64,000 nucleotides of DNA from Streptomyces sp. HUAS YS2. Its GTDB lineage: Bacteria; Actinomycetota; Actinomycetes; Streptomycetales; Streptomycetaceae. The translations under genes and the position numbers were made by a program. The stretch is from assembly GCF_033343995.1 (NCBI RefSeq), contig NZ_CP137573.1, forward strand, positions 4,931,001-4,995,000. Reading direction: 5' to 3'. Position 1 is the first letter of the stretch. Each line of letters begins with the position of its first letter. Below, one piece after another: positions 56,933 through 64,000 of the stretch. The notes under the pieces are model-generated. The model made no database searches, was not told the DNA's origin, and was given only the letters and a program-made list of their open reading frames with translations.

Positions 56933-58726
56933 GTGACTACCACCGCCACCTCCTCCCATCACCTCTCTCCCGCCTTCCCCGGCCGCGCCCCCTGGGGCAC
57001 CGCCAACAAGCTGCGTGCCTGGCAGCAGGGGGCCATGGAGAAGTACCTCCAGGAGCAGCCCCGCGACTTCCTCGCGGTCGCGACCCCCGGCGCCGGAAAG
57101 ACCACCTTCGCGCTGACCCTCGCGTCGTGGCTGCTGCACCACCACGTGGTCCAGCAGGTCACCGTCGTCGCGCCCACCGAGCACCTGAAGAAGCAGTGGG
57201 CCGCCGCGGCCGCGCGGATAGGGATCAAGCTGGATCCCGACTACAGCGCCGGGCCGCTCAGCAAGGAGTACCAGGGCGTCGCCATCACGTACGCCGGCGT
57301 CGGCGTGCGGCCCATGCTGCACCGCAACCGCTGCGAGCAGCGCAAGACCCTCGTCATCCTCGACGAGATCCACCACGCCGGTGACTCCAAGTCCTGGGGC
57401 GAGGCCTGTCTGGAGGCGTTCGATCCGGCCACCCGCCGCCTCGCGCTGACCGGTACGCCGTTCCGCTCCGACACCAACCCCATTCCGTTCGTGACCTACG
57501 AGGAGGGCAACGACGGGATCCGCCGCTCCTCCGCGGACTACACGTACGGCTACGGCAACGCCCTCGGCGACGGCGTCGTCCGGCCGGTCATCTTCCTCTC
57601 CTACAGCGGCAACATGCGCTGGCGCACGAAGGCCGGCGACGAGATCGCCGCGCGCCTCGGCGAGCCGATGACCAAGGACGCGATCTCGCAGGCCTGGCGC
57701 ACCGCGCTCGACGCCAAGGGCGACTGGATGCCGAACGTGCTGCGCGCGGCCGACCAGCGGCTCACCGAGGTCCGCAAGTCCATCCCGGACGCCGGCGGCC
57801 TCGTCATCGCCTCCGACCAGGACTCCGCCCGCTCGTACGCCAAGCTGATCCGCGAGATCACCGGCACGAAGGCGACCGTCGTCCTCTCCGACGACACCGG
57901 CGCGTCGAAGCGGATCGACGACTTCAGCGAGAACACCGACCGCTGGATGGTCGCGGTCCGGATGGTGTCCGAGGGCGTCGACGTGCCGCGGCTCGCGGTC
58001 GGTGTGTACGCCACCACCATCTCGACGCCGCTCTTCTTCGCCCAGGCCGTCGGCCGCTTCGTGCGATCGCGCAGGCGCGGGGAGACCGCGTCCGTGTTCC
58101 TTCCGACGATCCCCAGCCTCCTCGGCTTCGCCAACGAGATGGAGGTCGAGCGCGACCACGTCCTCGACAAGCCGAAGAAGGCGGGCGAGGACGAGGACCC
58201 GTACGCCGAGTCCGAGAAGGAGATGGCGGAGGCCGAGCGCCAGCAGGACGAGGACACCGGCGAGCAGGACATGCTGCCCTTCGAGGCGCTGGAGTCCGAC
58301 GCCGTCTTCGACCGGGTGCTCTACAACAGCGCCGAGTTCGGCATGCAGGCGCACCCGGGCAGCGAGGAGGAGCAGGACTACCTCGGCATCCCCGGTCTGC
58401 TCGAGCCCGACCAGGTGCAGCTGCTGCTGCAGAAACGTCAGGCCCGGCAGATCGCGCACAGCCGCAAGAAGCCCGACGAGGAGGCCGACCTCCTGGAGCT
58501 TCCGGCGGAGCGGCGCCCCGTCGTTTCGCACAAGGAGCTGCTGGAGCTCAGGAAGCAGCTCAACACCATGGTCGGCGCGTACGTGCACCAGAGCGGCAAG
58601 CCGCACGGCGTCGTCCACACCGAGCTGCGCCGGGTGTGCGGCGGGCCGCCGAGCGCGGAGGCGACGGCGGGGCAGATCCGGGAGCGGATCAAGAAGGTCC
58701 AGGAGTGGGCGACCCGGATGCGCTGA
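56933..58726 (+). CDS. DEAD/DEAH-box helicase, SF2
   Basis: A 597-aa ATPase related to the type III restriction/ERCC3 group. Walker A is ATPGAGKTT with K56, and the DEIH motif is at 144-147 (VILDEIHHAG). Motif III is ALTGTPFRS. The second RecA domain has MVSEGVDVPRLAVGVYATT and the arginine-finger motif AQAVGRFVRSRRRG. The C-terminal 200 residues are acidic and helical (AEAERQQDEDTGEQD). It probably remodels DNA or RNA in repair; no partner is adjacent. GTG at 56933 is preceded closely by GGAG. Orthologues are conserved in Streptomyces with no assigned role. Confidence 0.88.
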   Translation: MTTTATSSHHLSPAFPGRAPWGTANKLRAWQQGAMEKYLQEQPRDFLAVATPGAGKTTFALTLASWLLHHHVVQQVTVVAPTEHLKKQWAAAAARIGIKLDPDYSAGPLSKEYQGVAITYAGVGVRPMLHRNRCEQRKTLVILDEIHHAGDSKSWGEACLEAFDPATRRLALTGTPFRSDTNPIPFVTYEEGNDGIRRSSADYTYGYGNALGDGVVRPVIFLSYSGNMRWRTKAGDEIAARLGEPMTKDAISQAWRTALDAKGDWMPNVLRAADQRLTEVRKSIPDAGGLVIASDQDSARSYAKLIREITGTKATVVLSDDTGASKRIDDFSENTDRWMVAVRMVSEGVDVPRLAVGVYATTISTPLFFAQAVGRFVRSRRRGETASVFLPTIPSLLGFANEMEVERDHVLDKPKKAGEDEDPYAESEKEMAEAERQQDEDTGEQDMLPFEALESDAVFDRVLYNSAEFGMQAHPGSEEEQDYLGIPGLLEPDQVQLLLQKRQARQIAHSRKKPDEEADLLELPAERRPVVSHKELLELRKQLNTMVGAYVHQSGKPHGVVHTELRRVCGGPPSAEATAGQIRERIKKVQEWATRMR

Positions 58727-59048
58727 GGCGGCGTGAGGCCCCGATTCCGGGGGCCGCACCCCCGCACGTCTTGGGTGATCTTGTCCGGTGAAGTCGTCAG
58801 ACCGGCCGACTTAGGCCCCGAACCGGCCGTATCCGGTCGCTCGCGCCCGGATTCTGGACGAGGTCTTCCGCTGAGCGGAGCAGGTCGCTACTGTCCCGGC
58901 CAAGCAAACGCCCCGTGGCAGCGCCGCCGCGGAGCGCAGCCGGTACTGCACCCCGTCCGCCGGCGGCCTCTGACGTGCGTCGCCGCGGGACCGGTGTCGC
59001 AGCAATCCGTGAGAGTCCGTCGGCACTCACTCCGAAGGAGAGGGCGTC
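58727..59048. other. 322-bp region between helicase and IclR genes
   Basis: No gene is convincing. GATCTTGTCCGG-like AT-richer sequence occurs at 58777-58790. GAAGGAGAGGG lies directly before the IclR start as its ribosome-binding site. Confidence 0.45.
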
Positions 59049-59690
59049 GTGACCGCGGAGACCTCCCAGACGCTCGACCGGGGACTGCGTGTCCTCAAAC
59101 TGCTCGCCGACACCGACCACGGCCTGACGGTCACCGAGTTGTCCAACAAACTCGGCGTCAACCGGACCGTCGTCTACCGTCTGCTGGCCACGCTCGAACA
59201 GCACGCGCTGGTCCGCCGCGACCTGGGCGGCCGGGCCCGTGTCGGGCTCGGCGTGCTGCGGCTGGGCCGCCAGGTCCACCCGCTGGTGCGGGAGGCCGCG
59301 CTGCCCGCGCTGCGCTCGCTCGCCGAGGACATAGGCGCGACCGCGCACCTGACGCTGGTCGACGGGGCGGAGGCGCTCGCCGTCGCGGTCGTCGAGCCGA
59401 CCTGGACGGACTACCACGTGGCGTACCGGGCGGGCTTCCGGCACCCGCTTGACCGCGGGGCCGCGGGCCGCGCGATCCTCGCCGCCCGGCAGGGCGGCCT
59501 GACGGAGCCCGGCTTCACGCTCACCCACGGCGAACTCGAAGCGGGCGCGAGCGGCGCGGCGGCCCCCCTGGTCGGCGTCACCGGCCTGGAGGGCAGCGTC
59601 GGCGTCGTCATGCTCGCCGACGCGGTCCCGGAACGCGTGGGCCCCCGCGTGGTCGACGCGGCCCGCGAGGTCGCGGACGCCCTGCGCTAG
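59049..59690 (+). CDS. IclR-family transcriptional regulator
   Basis: A 213-aa protein. The winged helix-turn-helix is at residues 7-70 (SQTLDRGLRVLKLLADTDHGLTV, SNKLGVNRTVVYRLLATLEQHALV), followed by the GAF-like effector domain (REAALPALRSLAEDIGATAHLTLV). It is slightly shorter than the typical 250 aa; the effector domain C-terminus is trimmed. GTG at 59049 follows GAAGGAGAGGG. The regulon is unknown: neither neighbour is a typical IclR catabolic target. Confidence 0.9.
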   Translation: MTAETSQTLDRGLRVLKLLADTDHGLTVTELSNKLGVNRTVVYRLLATLEQHALVRRDLGGRARVGLGVLRLGRQVHPLVREAALPALRSLAEDIGATAHLTLVDGAEALAVAVVEPTWTDYHVAYRAGFRHPLDRGAAGRAILAARQGGLTEPGFTLTHGELEAGASGAAAPLVGVTGLEGSVGVVMLADAVPERVGPRVVDAAREVADALR

Positions 59691-59771
59691 GTCGTGGCGG
59701 GGCCGCCCACCGGCCGGGCCGGCCCCGTCCGCCGGGCACCCCGCCCCCGACGCCTTGCGGAGGGGAACCCG

Positions 59772-59777
59772 TATCTT
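59772..59777 (+). promoter_or_regulatory. candidate -10 box (TATCTT) for the Lon-like protease gene
   Basis: TATCTT lies 6 bp before the GTG start, with no ribosome-binding site in its usual place. Confidence 0.4.
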
Positions 59778-59783
59778 GGGGGC

Positions 59784-60578
59784 GTGCTCAGCAATCTCTC
59801 CCGTCCTCGTGCCCTGGCGCTCTGCGCGCTGCCCGTCGCCGCGCTCGTCGCCGTCGCCGGGTTCGCGCCGCTGCCGTTCGCGGTGGCGCAGCCGGGGACG
59901 ACCGCCGACGTGCTCGGCGAGGACGAGGGGAAGCCGGTCATCACGATCACCGGCGCGCCGGTGCGGCCGACCAAGGGCCAGCTGCGGATGACCACGATCC
60001 TGGCCACCGGCCCCAGCACCGAGGTCGGGATCGGCGACGTCGTCGACGCGTGGTTCCGCACCGACCGGTCCGTGCTGCCGCACGACCTGGTGTACCCGTC
60101 GGGGCAGTCCGACGAGGAGGTCGAGCAGCACAACCTCGACCAGATGAAGGAGTCCCAGGACGCCGCCGCGCTCGCGGCCCTGAACTACCTGGGCAAGAGC
60201 CCGAAGGACGTGAAGGTCACCCTCCACCTGGAGGACATCGGCGGCCCCAGCGCCGGCCTGCTGTTCTCCCTCGGGATCGTCGACAAGCTCGACGGGAACG
60301 GCGCGGGCGGCGACCTCACCGGCGGCCGTGTCGTCGCCGGCACGGGCACGATCAAGGCCGACGGCACCGTCGGCGCCGTCGGCGGCGTGTCCCTCAAGAC
60401 GCAGGCCGCCGGCCGGGACGGCGCCACCGTGTTCCTCGTGCCGAAGGCGGAGTGCTCGGACGCCGAGGCCGAGCTGCCGAAGGGCATCCGGCTGATCCCG
60501 GTCTCGACGCTCAAGGACGCCGTGGCGTCCCTCACCGCCCTGGGGAAGGGTCAGGAGGCCAAGGTCCCCAGCTGCTGA
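59784..60578 (+). CDS. membrane-anchored Lon-like (S16) protease, YlbL type
   Basis: A 264-aa protein. Residues 8-34 are a signal anchor (ALALCALPVAALVAVAGFAPLPFAVA). The proteolytic S16 domain has the nucleophile Ser156 in IGGPSAGLLFSLGI and the base Lys205 in GGVSLKTQAAG, the Ser-Lys dyad of Lon and YlbL. The AAA domain of Lon is absent, and the usual PDZ domain of YlbL seems reduced to a short central stretch. It should act outside the membrane. The substrate is unknown. GTG at 59784 starts the hydrophobic anchor at once and has a TATCTT box 6 bp before it. Confidence 0.88.
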   Translation: MLSNLSRPRALALCALPVAALVAVAGFAPLPFAVAQPGTTADVLGEDEGKPVITITGAPVRPTKGQLRMTTILATGPSTEVGIGDVVDAWFRTDRSVLPHDLVYPSGQSDEEVEQHNLDQMKESQDAAALAALNYLGKSPKDVKVTLHLEDIGGPSAGLLFSLGIVDKLDGNGAGGDLTGGRVVAGTGTIKADGTVGAVGGVSLKTQAAGRDGATVFLVPKAECSDAEAELPKGIRLIPVSTLKDAVASLTALGKGQEAKVPSC

Positions 60579-60605
60579 CCGGACGGCGCCGGGGCCGGCT
60601 GCCGC

Positions 60606-60779
60606 TCAGGCCGCCAGCACGACGCGTCGCGGCTCCGGCGTGGCCAGGCGCAGCCCCCACTCGACCAGTTTCCAGCCGAGCTGGACGCGTACGGAGGTCC
60701 GGGGGAGCGCCCCCGCCGCCTCCTGGCGGAGGTCGGCGGCGCGCATCTCGTGCAGCGTGAGGTGGATGTCGGAGTGCAT
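60606..60779 (-). CDS. 57-aa basic protein downstream of ArsR gene
   Basis: A short open frame beginning MHSDIHLTLHEMRAADLRQE and ending EPRRVVLAA. AGAGGA lies in place as a ribosome-binding site in the 13 bp after the ArsR stop. The protein is helical in its first 25 residues and Arg-rich, with Trp twice in LGWKLVEWGLRL; no domain is recognised. Its position suggests co-transcription with ArsR. Confidence 0.65.
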   Translation of the reverse strand: MHSDIHLTLHEMRAADLRQEAAGALPRTSVRVQLGWKLVEWGLRLATPEPRRVVLAA

Positions 60780-60792
60780 GGCGGCGGTCCTC

Positions 60793-61365
60793 TCAGTCGT
60801 TCTTCTGCGGGAAGGCGTGAAAGTGGATCCGCGCGCGCTCGGCGTCCGCCGGCGTGGCCCGCCGGTAGCCGTCGAGCAGTTCGTGGATCTTCGCGTTGAT
60901 CTCGCGCAGCTCCTCCGGGGTGACGTTCAAGGTGAAGTCACTCATGTCGGAGGCGCCGCCCCACTCGTCCGACCAGTCGCTCCGGGTTGCGATCCAGGTC
61001 GACAGCTCCTGCTGGTGGACGGTCGCGATCTCGTGCAGGTAGACGTCGGCGGCGCCCCGGGTCTCCGGACCGCGGTCCTTCAGGAGCGACTCGTCGAACG
61101 CCGTCCCCTGCTGCGCGGCCCGCCACCACCGCTCCCGGCCCTTGCCGCGCTCCGGGTCGTCCTCGACGAAGCCGTGCGCGGCGAGTTGCCGCAGGTGGTA
61201 GCTGGTGGCGCCGCTGGACTCGTCGAGCCGCTCGGCGAGTTGGGACGCGGTGGCCGGTCCGTGCCGGCGCAGCGCCTGGAGGAGGCGGATGCGCAGGGGG
61301 TGGGCGAGTCCGCGCAGTGACCGTGAGTCGAGTACGCGAGCCTCGGAGTTCTCGGATTCGGGCAT
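60793..61365 (-). CDS. ArsR-family transcriptional regulator
   Basis: A 190-aa protein. The winged helix-turn-helix spans residues 14-75 (RSLRGLAHPLRIRLLQALRRHGPATASQLAERL, SGATSYHLRQLAAHGFV). The C-terminal half is a helical domain of the type often seen in non-metal ArsR regulators of Streptomyces; there is no CxC metal site. A TAGGGT box lies 7 bp before the ATG, and the -35 falls in an array of 14-bp-spaced GCAAAG/CTTTGC motifs, so autoregulation is probable. A 57-aa gene follows. Confidence 0.9.
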   Translation of the reverse strand: MPESENSEARVLDSRSLRGLAHPLRIRLLQALRRHGPATASQLAERLDESSGATSYHLRQLAAHGFVEDDPERGKGRERWWRAAQQGTAFDESLLKDRGPETRGAADVYLHEIATVHQQELSTWIATRSDWSDEWGGASDMSDFTLNVTPEELREINAKIHELLDGYRRATPADAERARIHFHAFPQKND

Positions 61366-61372
61366 GACTCGA

Positions 61373-61378
61373 CCCTAA
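61373..61378 (-). promoter_or_regulatory. -10 box (TAGGGT) for arsR
   Basis: TAGGGT on the minus strand ends 7 bp before the ATG. TTGCAG lies 16 bp upstream, within the repeat array. Confidence 0.5.
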
Positions 61379-61382
61379 GCGT

Positions 61383-61454
61383 GCAAAGGAGTCTCTGCAA
61401 GCTTTTCTTTGCATCAATCTCTTTGCATGGACTTCTTTGCGGGAACTCCTTTGC
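61383..61454. promoter_or_regulatory. 14-bp-periodic operator array between arsR and lrp
   Basis: GCAAAG at 61383 and GCAAG at 61397 (14 bp apart) face CTTTGC at 61407, 61421, 61435 and 61449 (each exactly 14 bp apart). GCAAAGGAGT at the left end and ACTCCTTTGC at the right end are perfect inverted repeats. Confidence 0.8.
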
Positions 61455-61467
61455 GTCCCGCCGCCCC

Positions 61468-61941
61468 CTACCGTTCGTCCTCCGCCGCCTGCTGCACCAG
61501 CGGGACGATCCGCAGCGGAACCGGGTTCTCCATCACGATCGCCGTCGACGCCCGGACGATCCCGGCGAAGCCCACCACCCGGTCGATCACCCGCTGCAGA
61601 TCCGCGTTCGAGCGCGCCACCAGCCGGCACAGCATGTCCCCGTGGCCCGTCGTCGTGTGCAGCTCCAGCACCTCCGGCACGGTCGCCAGGTGCGCCCGTA
61701 CGTCGCCGCCCTGGCCCTGCTTGATCTCCAGCGTCGCGAACGCGGTCACCGGGTATCCGAGCGCCGCCGGGTCCACGTCCGGCCCGAAGCCGCGGATCAC
61801 CCCGTTCGACTGGAGCCGGTCCAGCCGCGCCTGGACCGTGCCGCGCGCCACCCCGAGCCGGCGGGACGCCTCAAGCACCCCGATACGCGGCTCCTGTGCC
61901 AGCAGTGTCAGCAGCCGGCCGTCCAGATGATCGATCGCCAC
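61468..61941 (-). CDS. Lrp/AsnC-family regulator
   Basis: A 157-aa protein. The helix-turn-helix lies at about 5-50 (HLDGRLLTLLAQEPRIGVLEASRRL, ARGTVQARLDRLQSNGVI). The RAM effector domain has AFATLEIKQGQGGDVRAHLATVPEVLELHTTTGHGDMLCRL. It is divergent from hpd across 121 bp, so it is likely the regulator of tyrosine degradation, with an amino acid as effector. Its own start has GGGAGGAC upstream on the minus strand as ribosome-binding site. Confidence 0.92.
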   Translation of the reverse strand: MAIDHLDGRLLTLLAQEPRIGVLEASRRLGVARGTVQARLDRLQSNGVIRGFGPDVDPAALGYPVTAFATLEIKQGQGGDVRAHLATVPEVLELHTTTGHGDMLCRLVARSNADLQRVIDRVVGFAGIVRASTAIVMENPVPLRIVPLVQQAAEDER

Positions 61942-62004
61942 GGCGTCCTCCCGTTGGTCATCCTGTGCAGAACGTACGTCGATACTGGCCCGTCGCTGAG
62001 CAGA

Positions 62005-62031
62005 TTGACCAGTGAATCAGGGAACTATTGC
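62005..62031 (+). promoter_or_regulatory. candidate promoter region of hpd
   Basis: TTGACC (62005-62010) is a good -35. TATTGC (62026-62031) is 15 bp further, closer than ideal, as for activator-dependent promoters. It lies in the divergent lrp-hpd interval. Confidence 0.35.
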
Positions 62032-62062
62032 GCAGCTTGTGGAACGGAGAGAGTCTGCGGTC

Positions 62063-63208
62063 ATGACTGAGACCCTCCACACCACCCCGAACACCGCGCG
62101 TGAGGCCGATCCCTTCCCGGTCAAGGGAATGGACGCGGTCGTCTTCGCCGTAGGCAACGCCAAGCAGGCCGCGCACTACTACTCCACGGCCTTCGGCATG
62201 AAGCTCGTCGCGTACTCCGGACCGGAGACCGGCAGCCGCGAGACGGCGTCGTACGTCCTCACCAACGGCGCGGCCCGTTTCGTGTTCACCTCCGTCATCA
62301 AGGCCGCCACCGACTGGGGCACCTTCCTCGCCGAGCACGTCGCCGAGCACGGCGACGGCGTGATCGACCTGGCGATCGAGGTGCCGGACGCGCGCGCCGC
62401 GTACGCGTACGCCGTCGAGCACGGCGCCCGCGGCCTCACCGAGCCGTACGAGGTGAAGGACGAGCACGGCACCGTCGTCCTCGCCGCGATCGCCACGTAC
62501 GGCAAGACCCGCCACACCCTCGTCGACCGCTCCGGGTACGACGGCCCGTACCTGCCCGGCTTCATCGCGGCCGACCCGATCGTCGCCCCGCCGGCCAAGC
62601 GCACCTTCCAGGCCATCGACCACTGCGTCGGCAACGTCGAGCTCGGCAAGATGAACGAGTGGGTGGCCTTCTACAACCAGGTCATGGGCTTCACCAACAT
62701 GAAGGAGTTCGTCGGCGACGACATCGCGACCGAGTACTCGGCGCTGATGTCGAAGGTCGTCGCGGACGGCACCAAGAAGGTCAAGTTCCCGATCAACGAG
62801 CCGGCGATCGCGAAGAAGAAGTCGCAGATCGACGAGTACCTGGAGTTCTACGGCGGCCCGGGCGTGCAGCACATCGCCCTCGCGTCGAACGACATCGTCG
62901 CGACGGTGCGCACGATGCGCGCGGCGGGCGTCGAGTTCCTGTCCGTCCCGGACGCGTACTACGACACGCTGGGCGAGTGGGTCGGCGACACACGTGTCCC
63001 GATCGACGAGCTGCGCGAGCTGAAGATCCTCGCGGACCGCGACGAGGACGGCTACCTGCTGCAGATCTTCACGAAGCCGGTCCAGGACCGTCCGACGGTC
63101 TTCTTCGAGATCATCGAGCGGCACGGCTCGATGGGCTTCGGCAAGGGCAACTTCAAGGCCCTGTTCGAAGCGATCGAGCGAGAGCAGGACAAGCGCGGCA
63201 ACCTGTAG
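62063..63208 (+). CDS. hpd: 4-hydroxyphenylpyruvate dioxygenase
   Basis: Converts 4-hydroxyphenylpyruvate to homogentisate in tyrosine breakdown, with Fe(II) and O2. The 381-aa protein has two VOC-type halves. The iron ligands are H187 (AIDHCVGNV), H270 (GVQHIALAS) and E349 (FFEIIERHG). The C-terminal helix GFGKGNFKALFEAIE gates the active site. The ATG at 62063 has GGAACGGAGAGAG upstream. It is divergent from an Lrp-type regulator. A strong terminator follows. Homogentisate dioxygenase is not in this window. Confidence 0.97.
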   Translation: MTETLHTTPNTAREADPFPVKGMDAVVFAVGNAKQAAHYYSTAFGMKLVAYSGPETGSRETASYVLTNGAARFVFTSVIKAATDWGTFLAEHVAEHGDGVIDLAIEVPDARAAYAYAVEHGARGLTEPYEVKDEHGTVVLAAIATYGKTRHTLVDRSGYDGPYLPGFIAADPIVAPPAKRTFQAIDHCVGNVELGKMNEWVAFYNQVMGFTNMKEFVGDDIATEYSALMSKVVADGTKKVKFPINEPAIAKKKSQIDEYLEFYGGPGVQHIALASNDIVATVRTMRAAGVEFLSVPDAYYDTLGEWVGDTRVPIDELRELKILADRDEDGYLLQIFTKPVQDRPTVFFEIIERHGSMGFGKGNFKALFEAIEREQDKRGNL

Positions 63209-63222
63209 GCCGCCGCGCGGTT

Positions 63223-63257
63223 GCAAGGGCGGCGCCGACGGGGGGTGCCGCCCTTGC
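63223..63257. terminator. bidirectional terminator, hpd / TPR gene
   Basis: GCAAGGGCGGCGCC pairs with GGTGCCGCCCTTGC over 14 bp (one wobble) between convergent genes. Confidence 0.85.
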
Positions 63258-63347
63258 GGCGTGAACGCGCCACGGGGTGCGGGTACGAGCATGGGGCGGA
63301 GGCGCCCGCAAAGGGCGCCGGGAACGTGTGTCCGCAACGCGGGGGCG

Positions 63348-64000
63348 TCAGGGGCGCGCCGCGCCCCCGGGCTTCCGCGCCGGCGCGGGCTTCGCGGGCT
63401 TCGCGGGCGTCACGGCCTTGGCCGCGTTCGCGGCTCTCGCCGCCTCGGCCGCTCTCGCCGCCTCCGCCGCTGCCGCGGCCTCCCGCGCTCGCCTCGCGTC
63501 CTCCATGTCCTTCGGGCCGCCCTCCGGGGGGTCTCCCAGGGCTGCCAGGGCCTCCTTCGCCTTGGGGGCGAGGAGAGGGGAGAAGTACGGGTTGATCCGG
63601 AGCGCCTCCCCGATGTGCCGGCGCGCCGCGCCGTACTCGCCGAGCGTGCGCTCGATCTCGCCGCGGTGGTACGCGAAAAGCGCGCTGCGCCGGCCCTCGT
63701 CGGTCACCCGCTTCGCGTACGGCAGCGCCTCCTCCGCCTCGCCGGTCCGGTACAGCGCCCAGGCCAGTGCGTCCGCCACCTCCATCGAGCGGTGCCCGCG
63801 TGCCCACTCGGCCTTCAATCGCCGTACGCCCTCGTCCGGTTCGCCGTGGTCCGTCTCGAACCGGGCGAGCGTCAGCTCCCCGTTCACGCCCTGCGCCCCG
63901 GCCTCCGTCGCCCGCGCCCGCAGCGTCTCGAACTGCGTCGCCGCGTCCCCGTCCAGGCCCTCCGCCTCGTACAACTCGCCTGCCTCCAGGGCGTATTCGG
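63348..64000 (-). CDS. tetratricopeptide-repeat protein (5' end missing)
   Basis: The frame runs open through the right edge of the window, so the start lies outside; a TTG at 63974 is internal (EYALEAGELYEAEGLDGDA precedes and follows it). About 216 residues are visible with several TPR helices (ALAWALYRTGEAEEALPYAKRV, ALFAYHRGEIERTLGEYGAARRHIGEAL), then an Ala/Arg/Glu-rich helix and a Lys/Pro/Ala-rich tail. Such proteins are scaffolds; many Streptomyces versions are lipoproteins, but the N-terminus needed to tell is not here. It is convergent with hpd. Confidence 0.8.
   Translation of the reverse strand, partial: EYALEAGELYEAEGLDGDAATQFETLRARATEAGAQGVNGELTLARFETDHGEPDEGVRRLKAEWARGHRSMEVADALAWALYRTGEAEEALPYAKRVTDEGRRSALFAYHRGEIERTLGEYGAARRHIGEALRINPYFSPLLAPKAKEALAALGDPPEGGPKDMEDARRAREAAAAAEAARAAEAARAANAAKAVTPAKPAKPAPARKPGGAARP

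Overview
This is a chromosomal window from a Streptomyces or a close relative. The GC content is very high with strong G/C bias at third codon positions. GTG and TTG starts are common. Gene content and order match the S. coelicolor chromosome between roughly SCO2925 and SCO2999 as I remember it: NAD-glutamate dehydrogenase, pkaA-pkaB, prfB, ftsEX, smpB-ssrA, narK-nnaR, sigU and its anti-sigma gene, helD, malic enzyme, hupA, murA, yqgE. No prophage, insertion sequence or CRISPR array is visible, so this is core chromosome with small accessory patches.

Layout. 1-5020: the 3' part of a 180-kDa-class NAD-glutamate dehydrogenase, closed by a strong terminator. 5039-9224: a polysaccharide/teichoic-acid-type ABC exporter with a GT87 glycosyltransferase, divergent from a TetR gene. 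9298-12933: a sugar ABC importer (lipoprotein and two permeases). 13109-20367: an FHA-FtsK/SpoIIIE-like protein divergent from two Ser/Thr kinases (pkaA, pkaB). 20428-22290: prfB and a convergent VapBC-type pair. 22419-24285: a putative lipoprotein, an LAETG sortase substrate with DPNPTDPG repeats, and a zinc-ribbon membrane protein. 24530-28514: ftsE-ftsX, an S41 protease, smpB and tmRNA. 28665-32599: a secreted protein and an MFS/LysR pair. 32822-37249: nitrate transport and nnaR, then DUF1772, GNAT and CGNR genes. 37320-43638: sigma/anti-sigma, helD, a candidate small RNA, malic enzyme and hupA. 43798-48180: murA with a duplicated 3' end, yqgE, a DUF3039 gene, and a DasR-box hexosaminidase. 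48434-53015: a three-gene xanthine-dehydrogenase-like operon. 53140-54389: DUF1269, a small membrane protein, and tRNA-Cys with repeated 3' halves. 54560-60578: MFS, a Fic/Doc pair, helicase, IclR, and a Lon-like protease. 60606-64000: a small protein with ArsR, then Lrp, hpd, and a truncated TPR gene.

Three observations stand out. (1) At two unlinked loci (murA and tRNA-Cys) the 3' end of a gene is repeated, and each copy is separated by a similar GC-rich palindromic segment starting CTGTGT. This looks like one undescribed short element or process that re-creates gene 3' ends. (2) The xanthine-dehydrogenase-like operon keeps its Fe-S and FAD motifs, but the large subunit has lost the hallmark molybdopterin motifs and the catalytic glutamate. 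Its Fe-S subunit carries a long acidic N-terminal extension. (3) A terminator-ended structured non-coding stretch lies between helD and the malic enzyme gene.

Functional links visible in the DNA include tmRNA with SmpB, FtsE with FtsX, NarK with NnaR plus a perfect palindrome, a DasR operator before the hexosaminidase, a sigma/anti-sigma pair overlapping by 4 bp, and a 14-bp-periodic operator array before arsR. About ten genes have a TANNNT box 6-9 bp before the start codon and no Shine-Dalgarno sequence, which suggests leaderless mRNAs.
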